A stretch of DNA of 64,000 nt from Helicobacter monodelphidis (GTDB lineage: Bacteria > Campylobacterota > Campylobacteria > Campylobacterales > Helicobacteraceae). The DNA lies in assembly GCF_003288845.1 (NCBI RefSeq), contig NZ_NHYN01000008.1, forward strand, positions 1 through 64,000. The letters run 5' to 3'. Below the pieces are notes generated by a model. It was not told the DNA's origin and searched no databases. It saw only the letters and a list, made by a program, of their open reading frames with translations. Position numbers and translations under genes: made by a program. Shown here piece after piece: positions 35,444 through 45,700 of the stretch. Position 1 is the stretch's first letter; the number at the start of each line of letters is the position of its first letter.

Positions 35444-37650
35444 TGCTTCCACTTTTACACCGAACCAAGCTGAATAGCGGGGTTGTTAGTTGCACTATTA
35501 CAGACAAGAAAATATTTATGCTAGATAATCTTTACCACTTCTATGAACTGGATGCTTCAGACCTCTCTTTTTCGAAAAGCACACAAATTTTTAAAGACAA
35601 AGAAGCAAGACATAAATTCACACATGCTATATCTGGTTCTGTCGATGGATATTTATTCGTTACACTCCATAATAGTTCACAAGGCGTCATTTTGAAAGAT
35701 GGCGAAACAGTTGCAAAAATTGCCAACCTACAATGGCATAAGGCTACTGTAAGCTCATCACGTTTTTCACGTGATGGGCGCTATCTTGCAACAGGCGGAG
35801 AAGATGGGAAAACTCTACTTTTTCAAATTCCAAGCTTTAAGCTTGCAGGCTCTATGCTCCCGCGTCCAGATTACATCGCAAGTATTAATTTTGATTCAAA
35901 AGCAGAGAGAATTGCTTCAAGCAGTTTTGACGGTGTGACGGTTATATTAGACATTGAAAGAAACCTTATTGTAGGAACTTTCGAGCTAGAAAAAACAGTA
36001 CTTGAAGACGGTGTATTCTTTGATTGTGGAAACAAATTCTTCTTTGTCTGTCGTGATGGGAGAGCAGGTATTTACAATCTGTTAACACAAGAATTAACAT
36101 TAAAAGAAATAACTAAGGAGTGGTTTACACGTCTAAGGCTTACTACAGACCGTCGCTTTGCTATTGTTGGAACAAAAGCAAATAAGCTTTTTATTATTCG
36201 CTTAGAAGATTTAGAACCTATTCAAACTCTTATAACGGAACATAATGGAATTTCAGCGATTGATTTAACAATCGACCGTTTAGCTGTTGCTTATATTGAT
36301 GGCTACATAGAATTTTATAACCTTCAAAAATCTCTTGATATTTTTGAAGGCTTAATTAATGAGGGGAATTTTCTTGATGCCCTACGACTCACAAAAGAAG
36401 AAAATGTATTCCTCAGTTTGTTGCCTATCTACACCAAAACAATGGAAGAACAATGGAAAAAAACACTTAAAGAGGCGATTGACTTCTTAGCCACCAATCG
36501 TTTTCAAGAAGCGATTAACCTTGTTGCACCTTTCATGGACGACAAACGCAAAAAAGAAGAATTTAGCCAATATGCACAACAAATTGAAGCTGTTGCGAAA
36601 TTTTGTGATGCATGGGAAAGTAAAGATGTGCAAACCGCCTACAAAATTGCCGAACAATCTCCTGAAGTGCGAAAACTACCATTTTTCGATTTACTTGAAG
36701 AATATTTTTTACAGATTTTCAATGCTGCGAAAAAGTTTCTCATTATGGATGCAAAAAATAATATGCCAAAAGCTCAAGCCCTACTTAAACCATTTTTGAA
36801 TGTGAAAAGCAAGAAAGATATTGCGTATGCCTTACTCAAAGAATCTAATAAGTTTCAACAGCTTGATACTCTCCTTAGGGAAAGGAAATTTGCAGAATTA
36901 TTTGCTTTAGCAGAGAAACATTCTTTCTTAAAACAAACAAATAGTTATGATAAGGCGATGTATATTATTCCACAAGTTATTGATCGTATGAATCAACTAA
37001 TGGCCAATAAGAATTTTGAGAAAGCGTCAGAACTTTCTACCTTTCTAGCTTCGTTAGCCCCCTTCAAAGAAATAGGTGAAGAAAATCTTCGATTGATTGA
37101 ATTGCAAAAAACCTTTTTAAGTGCCGTTGAAGCAAAAGATCTTAAAAAAGCATATGCACTTGCATCAGAGGAAAGTAAGCTTCAAGCCCTACCTGAATAT
37201 TCAGGACTAAACAATGAATTTAAAGAAATTGCGGAACAAGCCTACAATCTTGCTACAGATGGCTTCACTAGCAATGTGATTGATCATTTAAATCCTTATT
37301 TTGAGGTAGAGTATTGGCAAGAAAAAATTGCTTCTATTATCAAAATCTCTTATCTTTATGAGTTAGATAAAGCAGCAGAAAATAAGGCTACATATAGCGA
37401 TGTGAATTGGAAAAAATCTATTCTCATTTATTTGGATCGCTTTGGGCTTGACGAGGAAATTTCTCGTATTTGTGAAATGCGTGGCTTAATGGAATTTATG
37501 ACTGACATCGGACAAGGAAATCCTAAAGGTTACAAGAGTCTGCCCTACACCTATACTATCTTGATTAAAGATGTAGGAGATGCAAACATTAGTAGCAGTA
37601 GCACGGATGAGGTTGATATTGACGCACTTTTACAGGAAGCAGAAATATAA
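35443..37650 (+). CDS. WD40-type beta-propeller plus alpha-solenoid protein, function unknown
   Basis: A 735-aa protein without signal peptide or membrane span. Residues 1 to about 290 show WD40-like blades. The clearest is WHKATVSSSRFSRDGRYLAT with GGEDGKTLLFQI; another is IASINFDSKAERIASSSFDG. From about 300 to 700 it is helical with repeated pairs of the EAIDFLATNRFQEAINL kind, like a TPR or solenoid array. The tail is acidic (EVDIDALLQEAEI). It is translationally coupled to a lone receiver domain and is presumably its target or scaffold. The function is unknown; the two-part layout suggests protein-complex assembly. Confidence 0.7.
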   Translation: MLPLLHRTKLNSGVVSCTITDKKIFMLDNLYHFYELDASDLSFSKSTQIFKDKEARHKFTHAISGSVDGYLFVTLHNSSQGVILKDGETVAKIANLQWHKATVSSSRFSRDGRYLATGGEDGKTLLFQIPSFKLAGSMLPRPDYIASINFDSKAERIASSSFDGVTVILDIERNLIVGTFELEKTVLEDGVFFDCGNKFFFVCRDGRAGIYNLLTQELTLKEITKEWFTRLRLTTDRRFAIVGTKANKLFIIRLEDLEPIQTLITEHNGISAIDLTIDRLAVAYIDGYIEFYNLQKSLDIFEGLINEGNFLDALRLTKEENVFLSLLPIYTKTMEEQWKKTLKEAIDFLATNRFQEAINLVAPFMDDKRKKEEFSQYAQQIEAVAKFCDAWESKDVQTAYKIAEQSPEVRKLPFFDLLEEYFLQIFNAAKKFLIMDAKNNMPKAQALLKPFLNVKSKKDIAYALLKESNKFQQLDTLLRERKFAELFALAEKHSFLKQTNSYDKAMYIIPQVIDRMNQLMANKNFEKASELSTFLASLAPFKEIGEENLRLIELQKTFLSAVEAKDLKKAYALASEESKLQALPEYSGLNNEFKEIAEQAYNLATDGFTSNVIDHLNPYFEVEYWQEKIASIIKISYLYELDKAAENKATYSDVNWKKSILIYLDRFGLDEEISRICEMRGLMEFMTDIGQGNPKGYKSLPYTYTILIKDVGDANISSSSTDEVDIDALLQEAEI

Positions 37651-37653
37651 ATT

Positions 37654-37659
37654 TATAAT
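37654..37659 (+). promoter_or_regulatory. -10 box upstream of the 40-aa membrane peptide
   Basis: TATAAT in ATTTATAATGAAA directly after the stop of the propeller gene, about 67 bases before the small ORF. It may give the peptide and the TSUP gene their own transcript. Confidence 0.4.
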
Positions 37660-37726
37660 GAAAATAATTTTAACTTCAAATCATATTTGAGGCATCCATA
37701 AATTCATCTCAATAAAGGAGTATACG

Positions 37727-37849
37727 ATGAGCAAAAAAGAGGAATTGACAGAACTAGAGAAGAGTTGCGTAAGTGATCTCGTTTATATTATAGGTGGGGC
37801 AATTTTGATTATTTTTGGAATTTTCAGCTTAGGCACCATTGGCATATAA
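37727..37849 (+). CDS. Small single-span membrane protein (40 aa)
   Basis: An ATG preceded by AAAGGAG at six-base spacing opens a 40-codon frame. It has a charged head (MSKKEELTELEKSC) and one hydrophobic segment (about residues 18-38, DLVYIIGGAILIIFGIFSLG). The good ribosome site and charged-then-hydrophobic layout support a real gene. It lies 33 bases before the TSUP transporter gene and could be an accessory peptide for it. No family is recognised. Confidence 0.6.
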   Translation: MSKKEELTELEKSCVSDLVYIIGGAILIIFGIFSLGTIGI

Positions 37850-37882
37850 ACCACCTAATAAACTTACAATAAGAGTTATACG

Positions 37883-38644
37883 ATGGAACTAGAACTCTCA
37901 GTGATTGTTCTGTTGATTATGGCAGCATTTATAGCGGGCTTTATTGACTCTATAGCTGGTGGTGGCGGTATGATTACTATTCCTGCTTTATTTTATGCTG
38001 GAATTCCACCCACGCAAGCTTTAGGCACAAATAAACTACAAAGTAGCTTTGGTAGTGGTTCTGCGATGCTATATTTCTATCGAAAAGGTCATATTGATTT
38101 TAAAAAGGCATCTTTAGGGATTATTTTTGTTTTTATTTTATCAGCACTAGGAAGTCTTACAGTTCAAAAAATTGACCAGCAGTATCTGGCAAAAATTATT
38201 CCTTTTTTGCTTATTATCTTTGCATTTTACTTTTTATTTTCTCCAAAAGTGTCTCAAGAAAACACAAAAGCAAAGGTAGGACGCTATACCCTTGCAACCT
38301 TATTGGGTCTTATAGGTTTTTATGACGGCTTCTTTGGTCCCGGTACAGGATCATTTTTTTTATTAATTCTTGTTGCATTGGGAGGATCAATGATTACATC
38401 AGCACTTGCATATTCTAAACTATTCAATTTTACTTCCAATATTGCTTCCTTGTTATTTTTTGCTATCAATGGGCAGGTTTTGTGGCTTGTTGGACTCTTG
38501 ATGGCAATTGGACAATTTACTGGAGCAACATTAGGGGCAAAAGTTGCATTACGTTATGGGGGTAAAATTATCAAACCTTTGGTTGTTGTAATTGCCCTCA
38601 TCGTTGCAATCAATTTACTTTATAAACAATACATTGCCCAATAA
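37883..38644 (+). CDS. TSUP (TauE/SafE, YfcA-like) membrane transporter
   Basis: A 253-aa integral membrane protein with about eight hydrophobic segments in two repeats. Each repeat has the family glycine motif: FIDSIAGGGGMITIPAL near residue 20 and GFYDGFFGPGTGSFF near 145. TSUP members export sulfite, sulfoacetate or related organic anions; the substrate here is unknown. Short spacing to the 40-aa peptide suggests co-expression. Confidence 0.88.
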   Translation: MELELSVIVLLIMAAFIAGFIDSIAGGGGMITIPALFYAGIPPTQALGTNKLQSSFGSGSAMLYFYRKGHIDFKKASLGIIFVFILSALGSLTVQKIDQQYLAKIIPFLLIIFAFYFLFSPKVSQENTKAKVGRYTLATLLGLIGFYDGFFGPGTGSFFLLILVALGGSMITSALAYSKLFNFTSNIASLLFFAINGQVLWLVGLLMAIGQFTGATLGAKVALRYGGKIIKPLVVVIALIVAINLLYKQYIAQ

Positions 38645-38838
38645 CAACAGCTACACATTAAAAACAACACCATCTTTCTGGCTTAATAAAAAAAGAATTG
38701 TACGATTCATACAAAATAACTACTTAACACTTACAAAAAAGCTTAAGAAGTTTAAAGCAAAAAACTCTTTAACTAAAATCTAAAACAATAATAACAATAA
38801 AGATACTTAATTAATACCTACAATTGGACATCTAAAGA

Positions 38839-39765
38839 TTAAGAGTAAATTTCCTCATATTGATTCTTAAAGCGACGATGAAACCAAAGCCATTCTTCAG
38901 GCTTCTTTTCAATGGCCTGCTGGGTTATTATCGCCTGTTTTTGGGTAGCCTCAAGAATGTCTTGTTGCATATTGTCTGTTTTTGAAACAACAATAGGATC
39001 ATAATAGTGGATAAAAAAATGTGAATAATCTTCATTGCATTCTGAAAAAACTGGTATAATCACACTATCAAATCGCCTTGCTAAAATCGATGCACTAGGA
39101 GTATGTCGCACCTTTTTTCCAAAAAAATCAACAATCACTCCTTCTTTTTCTGCCGTATTTTGGTCAACTACCAAACCAATCGGATAGCCATGATTCATAA
39201 ATTTTAGAATTTCCCTCATTCCTTTTTGTTTATTAATAAGCTGAATACCAAAACGACTTCTCACCTTACATAGAAAATAATCAAGGCTAGAATTTCCAAA
39301 AAATCTTCCTACATTCCCCATTTTTCCATAAACAATTCCCGCACAAAGCGATATTAATTCCCAATGCCCATAGTGTGCCGTAATTAATACAAAAGGCTTA
39401 TCCTTAGGAATGATTGCATCAGCTTTTTCTTTATTAAAAATTGTAACTCTTTGAAGAATTTTTTCTTGGGACGACACAGAGAGTCGCACAAAATCCAAAA
39501 CACTGAATGCAAAATTTAAATAACCGCGTTTAATGATATTTTTTTTCTGTTCCTCACTTAAATTATCTTGGTAAACAAAATCTAAATTAATTTTTGCATC
39601 TTTTTTCCTTCTTTTATCAAGAATATAGAAAATCCAGGCAAGTCCTTTCACAAAAAACATAAAAATTTTATGGGGTAAAAAAGCAAAAAAATAGGCTAGT
39701 GTATAAAAAAATATCTCAAAAATTCTTATTTTTAAGCGATTAAGTTTTGAATCTGTCTGGGACAT
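38839..39765 (-). CDS. Lipid A biosynthesis acyltransferase (LpxL/HtrB-like)
   Basis: A 308-aa inner-membrane acyltransferase that adds a secondary acyl chain to lipid A. It has an N-terminal hydrophobic segment (about 15-32) and the catalytic HX4E motif in ITAHYGHWE (His131, Glu136). Further marks are GNVGRFF and VVDQNTAEKEGVIVDFFGK. It is 11 bases downstream of the heptosyltransferase, in an envelope operon. I recall the same pair in H. pylori. Confidence 0.9.
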   Translation of the reverse strand: MSQTDSKLNRLKIRIFEIFFYTLAYFFAFLPHKIFMFFVKGLAWIFYILDKRRKKDAKINLDFVYQDNLSEEQKKNIIKRGYLNFAFSVLDFVRLSVSSQEKILQRVTIFNKEKADAIIPKDKPFVLITAHYGHWELISLCAGIVYGKMGNVGRFFGNSSLDYFLCKVRSRFGIQLINKQKGMREILKFMNHGYPIGLVVDQNTAEKEGVIVDFFGKKVRHTPSASILARRFDSVIIPVFSECNEDYSHFFIHYYDPIVVSKTDNMQQDILEATQKQAIITQQAIEKKPEEWLWFHRRFKNQYEEIYS

Positions 39766-39776
39766 TACACCTCCTT

Positions 39777-40787
39777 TTATCGCAATAAATCTTTAGCGAT
39801 TTCAGCAATTTTTTTTGGACAAAGTGTAGCAATGGAAAAATCATCCTTTTGATAATCTCTGCTTGCTTCTGCCCTTAAAGCTCGATTAATTGGGCTAAGG
39901 AGTGCGAATCGTTCAATAGGTGTATTACCAAAAAGCGTAATTGAGGCAATGTTTAAGGCAAAAGCTAAATGCACGACACCCGTATCACCACCAATAACTA
40001 AATCTACCTGCATTAAAAGTGCTTTAACCTCATCTAAAGAAAGTTTTGGCAAGCAAACCAAACAAGGATTGCTCTCTTGCATCTCTTGGGCAATCAATGG
40101 ATAGGAGTATGATAATAAAAAAATATGAAAATTTTTATCTAAGTATTTTGAAAGCACCAAAAACTGTTGTGGTGGATAAACTTTATTTGGTTTTGATGAT
40201 TCTAATGCAAAAACAATTTTTTTACCCTTGTAATCCTGAATCAAGGTTTGAATTTTCTGCTTTGCCTCATCCGATGCGTTTAATCCGGGTAAGCAACATA
40301 AACGACCTTTTTGCAAAAATTCATCAAGAAGCTGATGCTTGTAGGGCAAGCAATAGGCCTCTGAAAGCAACTTTGCATTACGTTTTAAAATATGTTCTTG
40401 ATAGTTAATATGGCAATGCTCATGATAAAATAATGCAGATAATCCTTCCTTTGCAGATTGAAAAGAAAAACCTATTTTTCTTTTTGATGGCAAAAAATGT
40501 GCAATAATAGCACTTTTCAAAAGCCCTTGTGCATCAATTACATAATCATAAGAGTTTAATTGCTTTAAGTTATTCAATAGGGTATAGAGTTCACGCCACC
40601 GCCTACCCTTTAACAGCTTTCTAATAGGCAAAGGGTGGATCTGGGATACAAAGGGTGAATAACGCAAAATTTCGCTAAACTCCTCATCTACAAACCATTC
40701 CCTTTGACGACTCTCAAACATAGGCAACAAAAGAGCTAGATGAATAATATCACCTAGTGATGAAAGTTTAATAATAGCTTCTTGCAA
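39777..40787 (-). CDS. waaC: Lipopolysaccharide heptosyltransferase I
   Basis: Adds the first heptose to Kdo in the LPS core (GT9, ADP-heptose donor). The product is 336 aa. It shows IIKLSSLGDIIHL at the start, FALESSKPNKVYPPQQF for the donor, and GGDTGVVHLAFAL. A TTG at 40808 would add seven residues. The TTG at 40787 has AGAGGA nine bases upstream and places KLSSLGD where the family has it, so I prefer it. Overlap with ppx/gppA is small or nil. Confidence 0.88.
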   Translation of the reverse strand: MQEAIIKLSSLGDIIHLALLLPMFESRQREWFVDEEFSEILRYSPFVSQIHPLPIRKLLKGRRWRELYTLLNNLKQLNSYDYVIDAQGLLKSAIIAHFLPSKRKIGFSFQSAKEGLSALFYHEHCHINYQEHILKRNAKLLSEAYCLPYKHQLLDEFLQKGRLCCLPGLNASDEAKQKIQTLIQDYKGKKIVFALESSKPNKVYPPQQFLVLSKYLDKNFHIFLLSYSYPLIAQEMQESNPCLVCLPKLSLDEVKALLMQVDLVIGGDTGVVHLAFALNIASITLFGNTPIERFALLSPINRALRAEASRDYQKDDFSIATLCPKKIAEIAKDLLR

Positions 40788-40792
40788 AAATT

Positions 40793-42268
40793 TTATTCCT
40801 CTAGCCAATCAACTTGAATTTGTAATTCCTGCGGAATAGCCAACTTATTAATCGCTTCACGTGCAAGATAAGGATCTTGTTGTGTGCAAATCACTAACAC
40901 CCCGTGCTGATATTTAAAATCAACATTTTGTAAGTAGGTAGCAAGAATTTCTGCAATCGCTAAAATTATACTTAGCCAGTAAACCACATCATAAGATGGA
41001 ACTAAAGAAGCAACTTTTTCATAACGTGCAACATTCGGTGGCTTTTTACTTCCATACGATTCAACAAGCATAGAGATTAAAATCCTATCCGCATGCGTAA
41101 AACCATAATTTAAACCATTTACCAAAAAATAACCCCCATGCTTATGATTTTGATAAAAATTTAATGCTGTTCCAATATTCAATAATCGTGCTGCACTTTT
41201 TAAATGAAATCGATAAGATTCATTGACTTGATGTAGTAAATATAAAACATCAAACAATCTTAACGCATAGGACGCAAGACGTTTTGTCCGTACATCCTGC
41301 AAAGAAAAACGATCAACAAGGCTACGAATACTTGGATTAAATCCTTTAGGAAATGTAAAATGGGAGTTACGCAGTGCGTCCGTTAAAAATACACCCTCTC
41401 TAACCCCAACACCACTTATCACAATTTCTGTTGCCTCAAAATGTTTCAATAGGGTACTAAAAATCAATGCACCGCCTCGAATATTATCAAAACGATCTTC
41501 ACTAATACCCAAATCTACTAGCTCCTGAGTGTCACACGCTTCATAAACCTGTCTAAAGAAACCTTGATGAGATTCTACATTATATTCAAATGCATGAAGG
41601 GTACTCAGAGGGTACTCTTCTCTCTCCATAATTGCCTTAGAAAGTGCACGAATTGTTCCACCAATTCCAAAAATACGCTTCCCTTTAAAAGAATAAGGAA
41701 TTTTTTGCATTTGCCCCTGAATAAAAGTTAACATCTCATGGATAGGCATATTTTTATCAAAAAATAACTCTTTTAAACGAATCGTACCAAGATCAAGAGA
41801 AATTAAATCTACAATTTTTCCATTTTGGATTAATGCACATTCACTTGAACCACCACCAATATCAATAGTTACGCCTTCATCATAAGGTAAAAGATTCAGT
41901 GCTGCAACTGCACCATAAAATGCCTCCCTTTCCCCAGTGATAATTTTTATATTCAAGCCCAGACATGAACGCACCAATGCAAGAAATTCCCCACGATTAG
42001 GGGCATCTCTTAATGCACTTGTTGCTACACATAAAATCTTCCTGGCTCCCACTTCATGGGCAATTTTCAAAAAACCCCTTAAAGCACAAATCGCCCTTTC
42101 AATCGCTTCTTTTTGTAAATATCCACCATTTTGATAGCTATTTTCAGATATACGCACACGACTTTTTCTCTCCTCAATCAGATAAAAACCATAGCGACTC
42201 GTCTTCTTAAAAATTGCCATTCTTGCTGAATTCGAACCAATGTCAATCACTGCAGTTATTTTTGCCAT
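40793..42268 (-). CDS. ppx: Exopolyphosphatase / guanosine pentaphosphate phosphatase
   Basis: A 491-aa ASKHA-fold phosphatase. It shows DIGSNSARMAIF (about 7-18), CVATSALRDAPN, and IDIGGGSSECALI; a C-terminal HD-like helical domain follows. It can hydrolyse polyphosphate or convert pppGpp to ppGpp; sequence alone does not separate GppA from Ppx. Its start overlaps the fdxA stop by one base. Confidence 0.9.
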   Translation of the reverse strand: MAKITAVIDIGSNSARMAIFKKTSRYGFYLIEERKSRVRISENSYQNGGYLQKEAIERAICALRGFLKIAHEVGARKILCVATSALRDAPNRGEFLALVRSCLGLNIKIITGEREAFYGAVAALNLLPYDEGVTIDIGGGSSECALIQNGKIVDLISLDLGTIRLKELFFDKNMPIHEMLTFIQGQMQKIPYSFKGKRIFGIGGTIRALSKAIMEREEYPLSTLHAFEYNVESHQGFFRQVYEACDTQELVDLGISEDRFDNIRGGALIFSTLLKHFEATEIVISGVGVREGVFLTDALRNSHFTFPKGFNPSIRSLVDRFSLQDVRTKRLASYALRLFDVLYLLHQVNESYRFHLKSAARLLNIGTALNFYQNHKHGGYFLVNGLNYGFTHADRILISMLVESYGSKKPPNVARYEKVASLVPSYDVVYWLSIILAIAEILATYLQNVDFKYQHGVLVICTQQDPYLAREAINKLAIPQELQIQVDWLEE

Positions 42269-42519
42269 TACTCTTCTTTCTGGAGTTGTTCATATTTATA
42301 TTTTAATTCTTCGATACTTTCAACATTATCAGGGTCAGGAATCAATGCATCTTTAGGACATACAGGAACACACGAAGGTTCATCATCATAACCTACGCAT
42401 TCTGTGCAACGATCAGGGTCAATAATATAATAGGGATCTTCAACCTCAATTGCATCATTAGGACACTCCTCACGACATTCATCGCACGCAATACATTCTT
42501 CTGTAATCATTAATGCCAT
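42268..42519 (-). CDS. fdxA: 2[4Fe-4S] ferredoxin
   Basis: An 83-aa low-potential electron carrier. The first cluster motif is CIACDECREECP (Cys 9, 12, 15, 19). The second is CTEC followed by an insertion before CVPVCP, the pattern of Allochromatium-type ferredoxins. A charged C-terminal helix follows. It heads the fdxA-ppx-waaC-lpxL operon. A physiological partner could be OorDABC, encoded at the other end of the window. Confidence 0.93.
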   Translation of the reverse strand: MALMITEECIACDECREECPNDAIEVEDPYYIIDPDRCTECVGYDDEPSCVPVCPKDALIPDPDNVESIEELKYKYEQLQKEE

Positions 42520-42618
42520 TTATTGTACTCCACTTTTAAAATTAGCCTATATTTCTACCCTAAAAATTCTTAAAATCTTATTTAATGAAAAAATTTTATC
42601 CCTTAAGCCTTGTTGGAT

Positions 42619-42624
42619 TATAAT
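42619..42624 (+). promoter_or_regulatory. -10 box upstream of the R-M locus
   Basis: TATAAT in GGATTATAATACAG. It precedes a 13-codon mini-ORF and then the R-M gene. If the region at 42661 is a duplicated purB start, this may be the original purB promoter. Confidence 0.5.
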
Positions 42625-42660
42625 ACAGCATTCAAAAACAAATCAGCCTCAAAACAGTGA

Positions 42661-42727
42661 TGATTAATTTAATGGAGATTCTACAATGATAGAGCAACAC
42701 GCACAAGAAAAAATAAAAAATTCTTAG
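42661..42727 (+). repeat. Diverged copy of the purB 5' end, with 13-codon ORF
   Basis: TGATTAATTTAATGGAG, then ATGATAGAGC (ATG at 42686), parallels TGATTTAATTTAAAGGAG and ATGATAGAAC in front of and inside purB (46556-46590). The short frame (MIEQHAQEKIKNS) matches the purB N-terminus (MIERYARKEMKAL) at 6 of 13 positions, with most of the rest conservative. I read this as a decayed left copy of a target duplication. It might also act as a leader peptide for the R-M gene. Confidence 0.45.
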
Positions 42728-42755
42728 TTTATAAAATTAAGAAAAAGGTTAAATA

Positions 42756-45700
42756 ATGGAATTTCTAGGCACTTATCTTAATACAATTCAAAATATCACA
42801 CTACAAGACAAAGAACATACACACCGCACGTATTTACAAAACTTTTTAAACTCCATTAAAGAAGCTTTAGCTACCAACAATAAGGCTTTGTCCAGCCTTA
42901 CTATTAGACACGAACCAAACAATGACAAAGAGGGTAGAGGTGCACCAGATTTTATGATTTTATTTCAAGGCTTAAGTATTGGCTACATTGAAAATAAACG
43001 TGTAAATACGGATTTAGATTCTGTGGTACAAAGTGAACAGATTGAAAAATATCTTCAATTGAATGATAATCTAATACTAACGGATTATTTGCACTTTTGT
43101 CGCGTGTGCAAAAATGAAAAAAACAAAGCACAAATTGTGCAAGGGTGTAGAATCTGTGAGCTTAGCCAAATCAAAGCCACACTTAAAAGTAAGCAAATTT
43201 TAGAATCCAAAACACAAGAATTGCTAGATTTTTTTAAAATCTTCTTTGATGCAAGTAAAATAAAACCTATCATCACGGCTTCAGAATTTGCTCAAAGCTT
43301 AGCACTTCGCACACAGATTCTAAAAGCTACTTTGATAGAAAATATCGACAATATGCACATTGCAAACCTTTATGAAACTTTCAAAACTCAACTCTATCAA
43401 GAGCTAGATTTTAATGACTTTTGCGATTCTTTTGCACAGACGTTGACTTATAGTCTTTTTCTCGCAAAGCTAAACATCACAGAAGATAAAGAGCTTGATT
43501 TATATAATGCAAAAAAGTTTATCCCTAAATCATTCCCGCTTATTCGTGCAATGAGCGATTTTCTCAACCAACTTGAGGATTTAGATTCTATTAAGTGGTT
43601 ATTAGAAGAAATTATCCACATCAGCAATCATATTGACATTGCAAGTATTATCCGTGAACTTAATCAAATGAACGAAAAAGATTTACTCGGAAACTATACA
43701 ACTGCTTTTACACACAAAGACCCTTATTTGCATTTTTACGAGACATTCCTAAGCAAATACGACCCAAAATTGCGTGAGATTCGTGGGGTATATTATACTC
43801 CTATAAGCGTGGTAAGCTTTATTATTAATGCAATAGATTTCATATTAAAAGCTGATTTTGCACTACCAAAAGGCTTGAGTGCGAGTTTAGAAAACCAAAA
43901 TATTACCCTTTTAGACTTCGCCACAGGCACAGGGACATTTTTGCTAGAAAGTTTTAGAAAAGCATTGGAACCCACATCTAAAAATAGTCCTAAATATGAC
44001 CCCAAAAACTTGCTTAATAAATTCTTTGGTTTTGAATTTTTAATCGCTCCTTATATTATTGCACATTTGCGACTTTCTCAAAGTTTCAAAGAAGAGTTTA
44101 ACACTCCCATAGAGGACAACGAGAGATTAGGAATCTATCTTACAAACACACTTTATAGTAAAGATATTAAAGCAGAACAAAACGAAAAAGCAAATCTATT
44201 TGGTGGAATCCCAGAACTTGTGGGGGAAGCAATAGCTGCACAAAAAACTAAAGAAAAAGAGATTTTAATTATTACAGGTAATCCACCCTATAACGGTGCA
44301 AGTGCAAATAAGGGTTTATATGAAAAAGAAGTGCGAAATACCTATAAAAAACCTTTAGAGATTCTAGGTTCTCCTGTGACATTTATCAAAAATGGCAAGA
44401 TAGAAAAAGAGAAAAACCCAAAATGGTTACTTGATGATTATGTAAAATTTATTTGTTTTGCAGAATCTAAGATTCAAAAGCAAGGAAGTGGAATCTTTGC
44501 TTTTATTTCTAATAATAGCTTTTTGGATAACCCCACATTTCGCGGAATGCGCTATTCTTTGCTAAATACTTTTGATAAAATTTATATTTTAGATTTGCAT
44601 GGCAATGCAAGGAAAAAGGAGTTATGCCCTGATGGCAGTAAAGATGATAATGTATTTGATATTATGCAAGGGGTAAGCATTAATGTATTTGTGAAACACT
44701 CTTGCCATTCCAGCTTCCCCATTGGTCATTCTGAGGCTAAAGCCGAAGAATCTAAGAAGCATTCTAGCAAAGATATTTCGGCTTTTTCAAAGCCTCAATA
44801 TGATAAGGCGGTTTGTCATTCTGAACGTAGCGAAGAATCTAAAACCAAAAAGCCACTTGCGTCAGTCTATCATTATAACCTTTATGGCAAACGCAAAGAC
44901 AAATATAACTTTCTTTATGAAAATACTTTAGATTCCATTAAGTGGAGCAAACTCTCTCCCAAAAAGCCTTTTTATCTCTTTATCCCGCAAAATGAGAGTT
45001 TAAGAGAGGAATACGATAAGGGCTGGAGTGTAAAGGATATTTTTAGAATAAGCGGGGTTGGAATCTGCTCTAAAAGAGATAATATTGTTTTTCACAATAC
45101 TAAAGAAAGTCTAAAAGTTATGCTAAAAGATTTTATCACAAAATCAAAAGAGGAATTATATAGAATCTATAATATAGGGGAAGATTCAAGAGATTGGAAA
45201 CTAGATTCTGCAATAGAATCTATTAAAGAAAATAAAGATAATTTAGATGATTTTATAATGCAATGCCATTATCGCCCTTTTGATTATCGTTGGACTTATT
45301 ACATTAATAAATCACGCGCGTTTATGGCTTATCCTGTTTATGAAGTTTTTCAGCATTTTTTAGATAACGATAATGTAGCTTTACTTGCTTCAAGACAAAG
45401 TAGTGCTGTGGGCGATGATAAAATCAGCACTATTGCTATTAGCGATAAAATGGTAGATTTAAATTTCTACCGCAGGGGTGGGGAAGAAGTTATGCCTCTT
45501 TATCTCAAAAATGAGGATTTACAATCAAATAGAATAGAAAACTTCACACAAGAATTTAGAGATTTTATAGATTCTAAATATCAATGGGATAATGAGGATT
45601 ATAAAAATAATCCTGAATTCTTTATTATTACCCCATGTCATTCTGAGGCTAAAGCCGAAGAATCTAAAAAAGATTCCAACAAAGAGATATTTCGCTCTGC

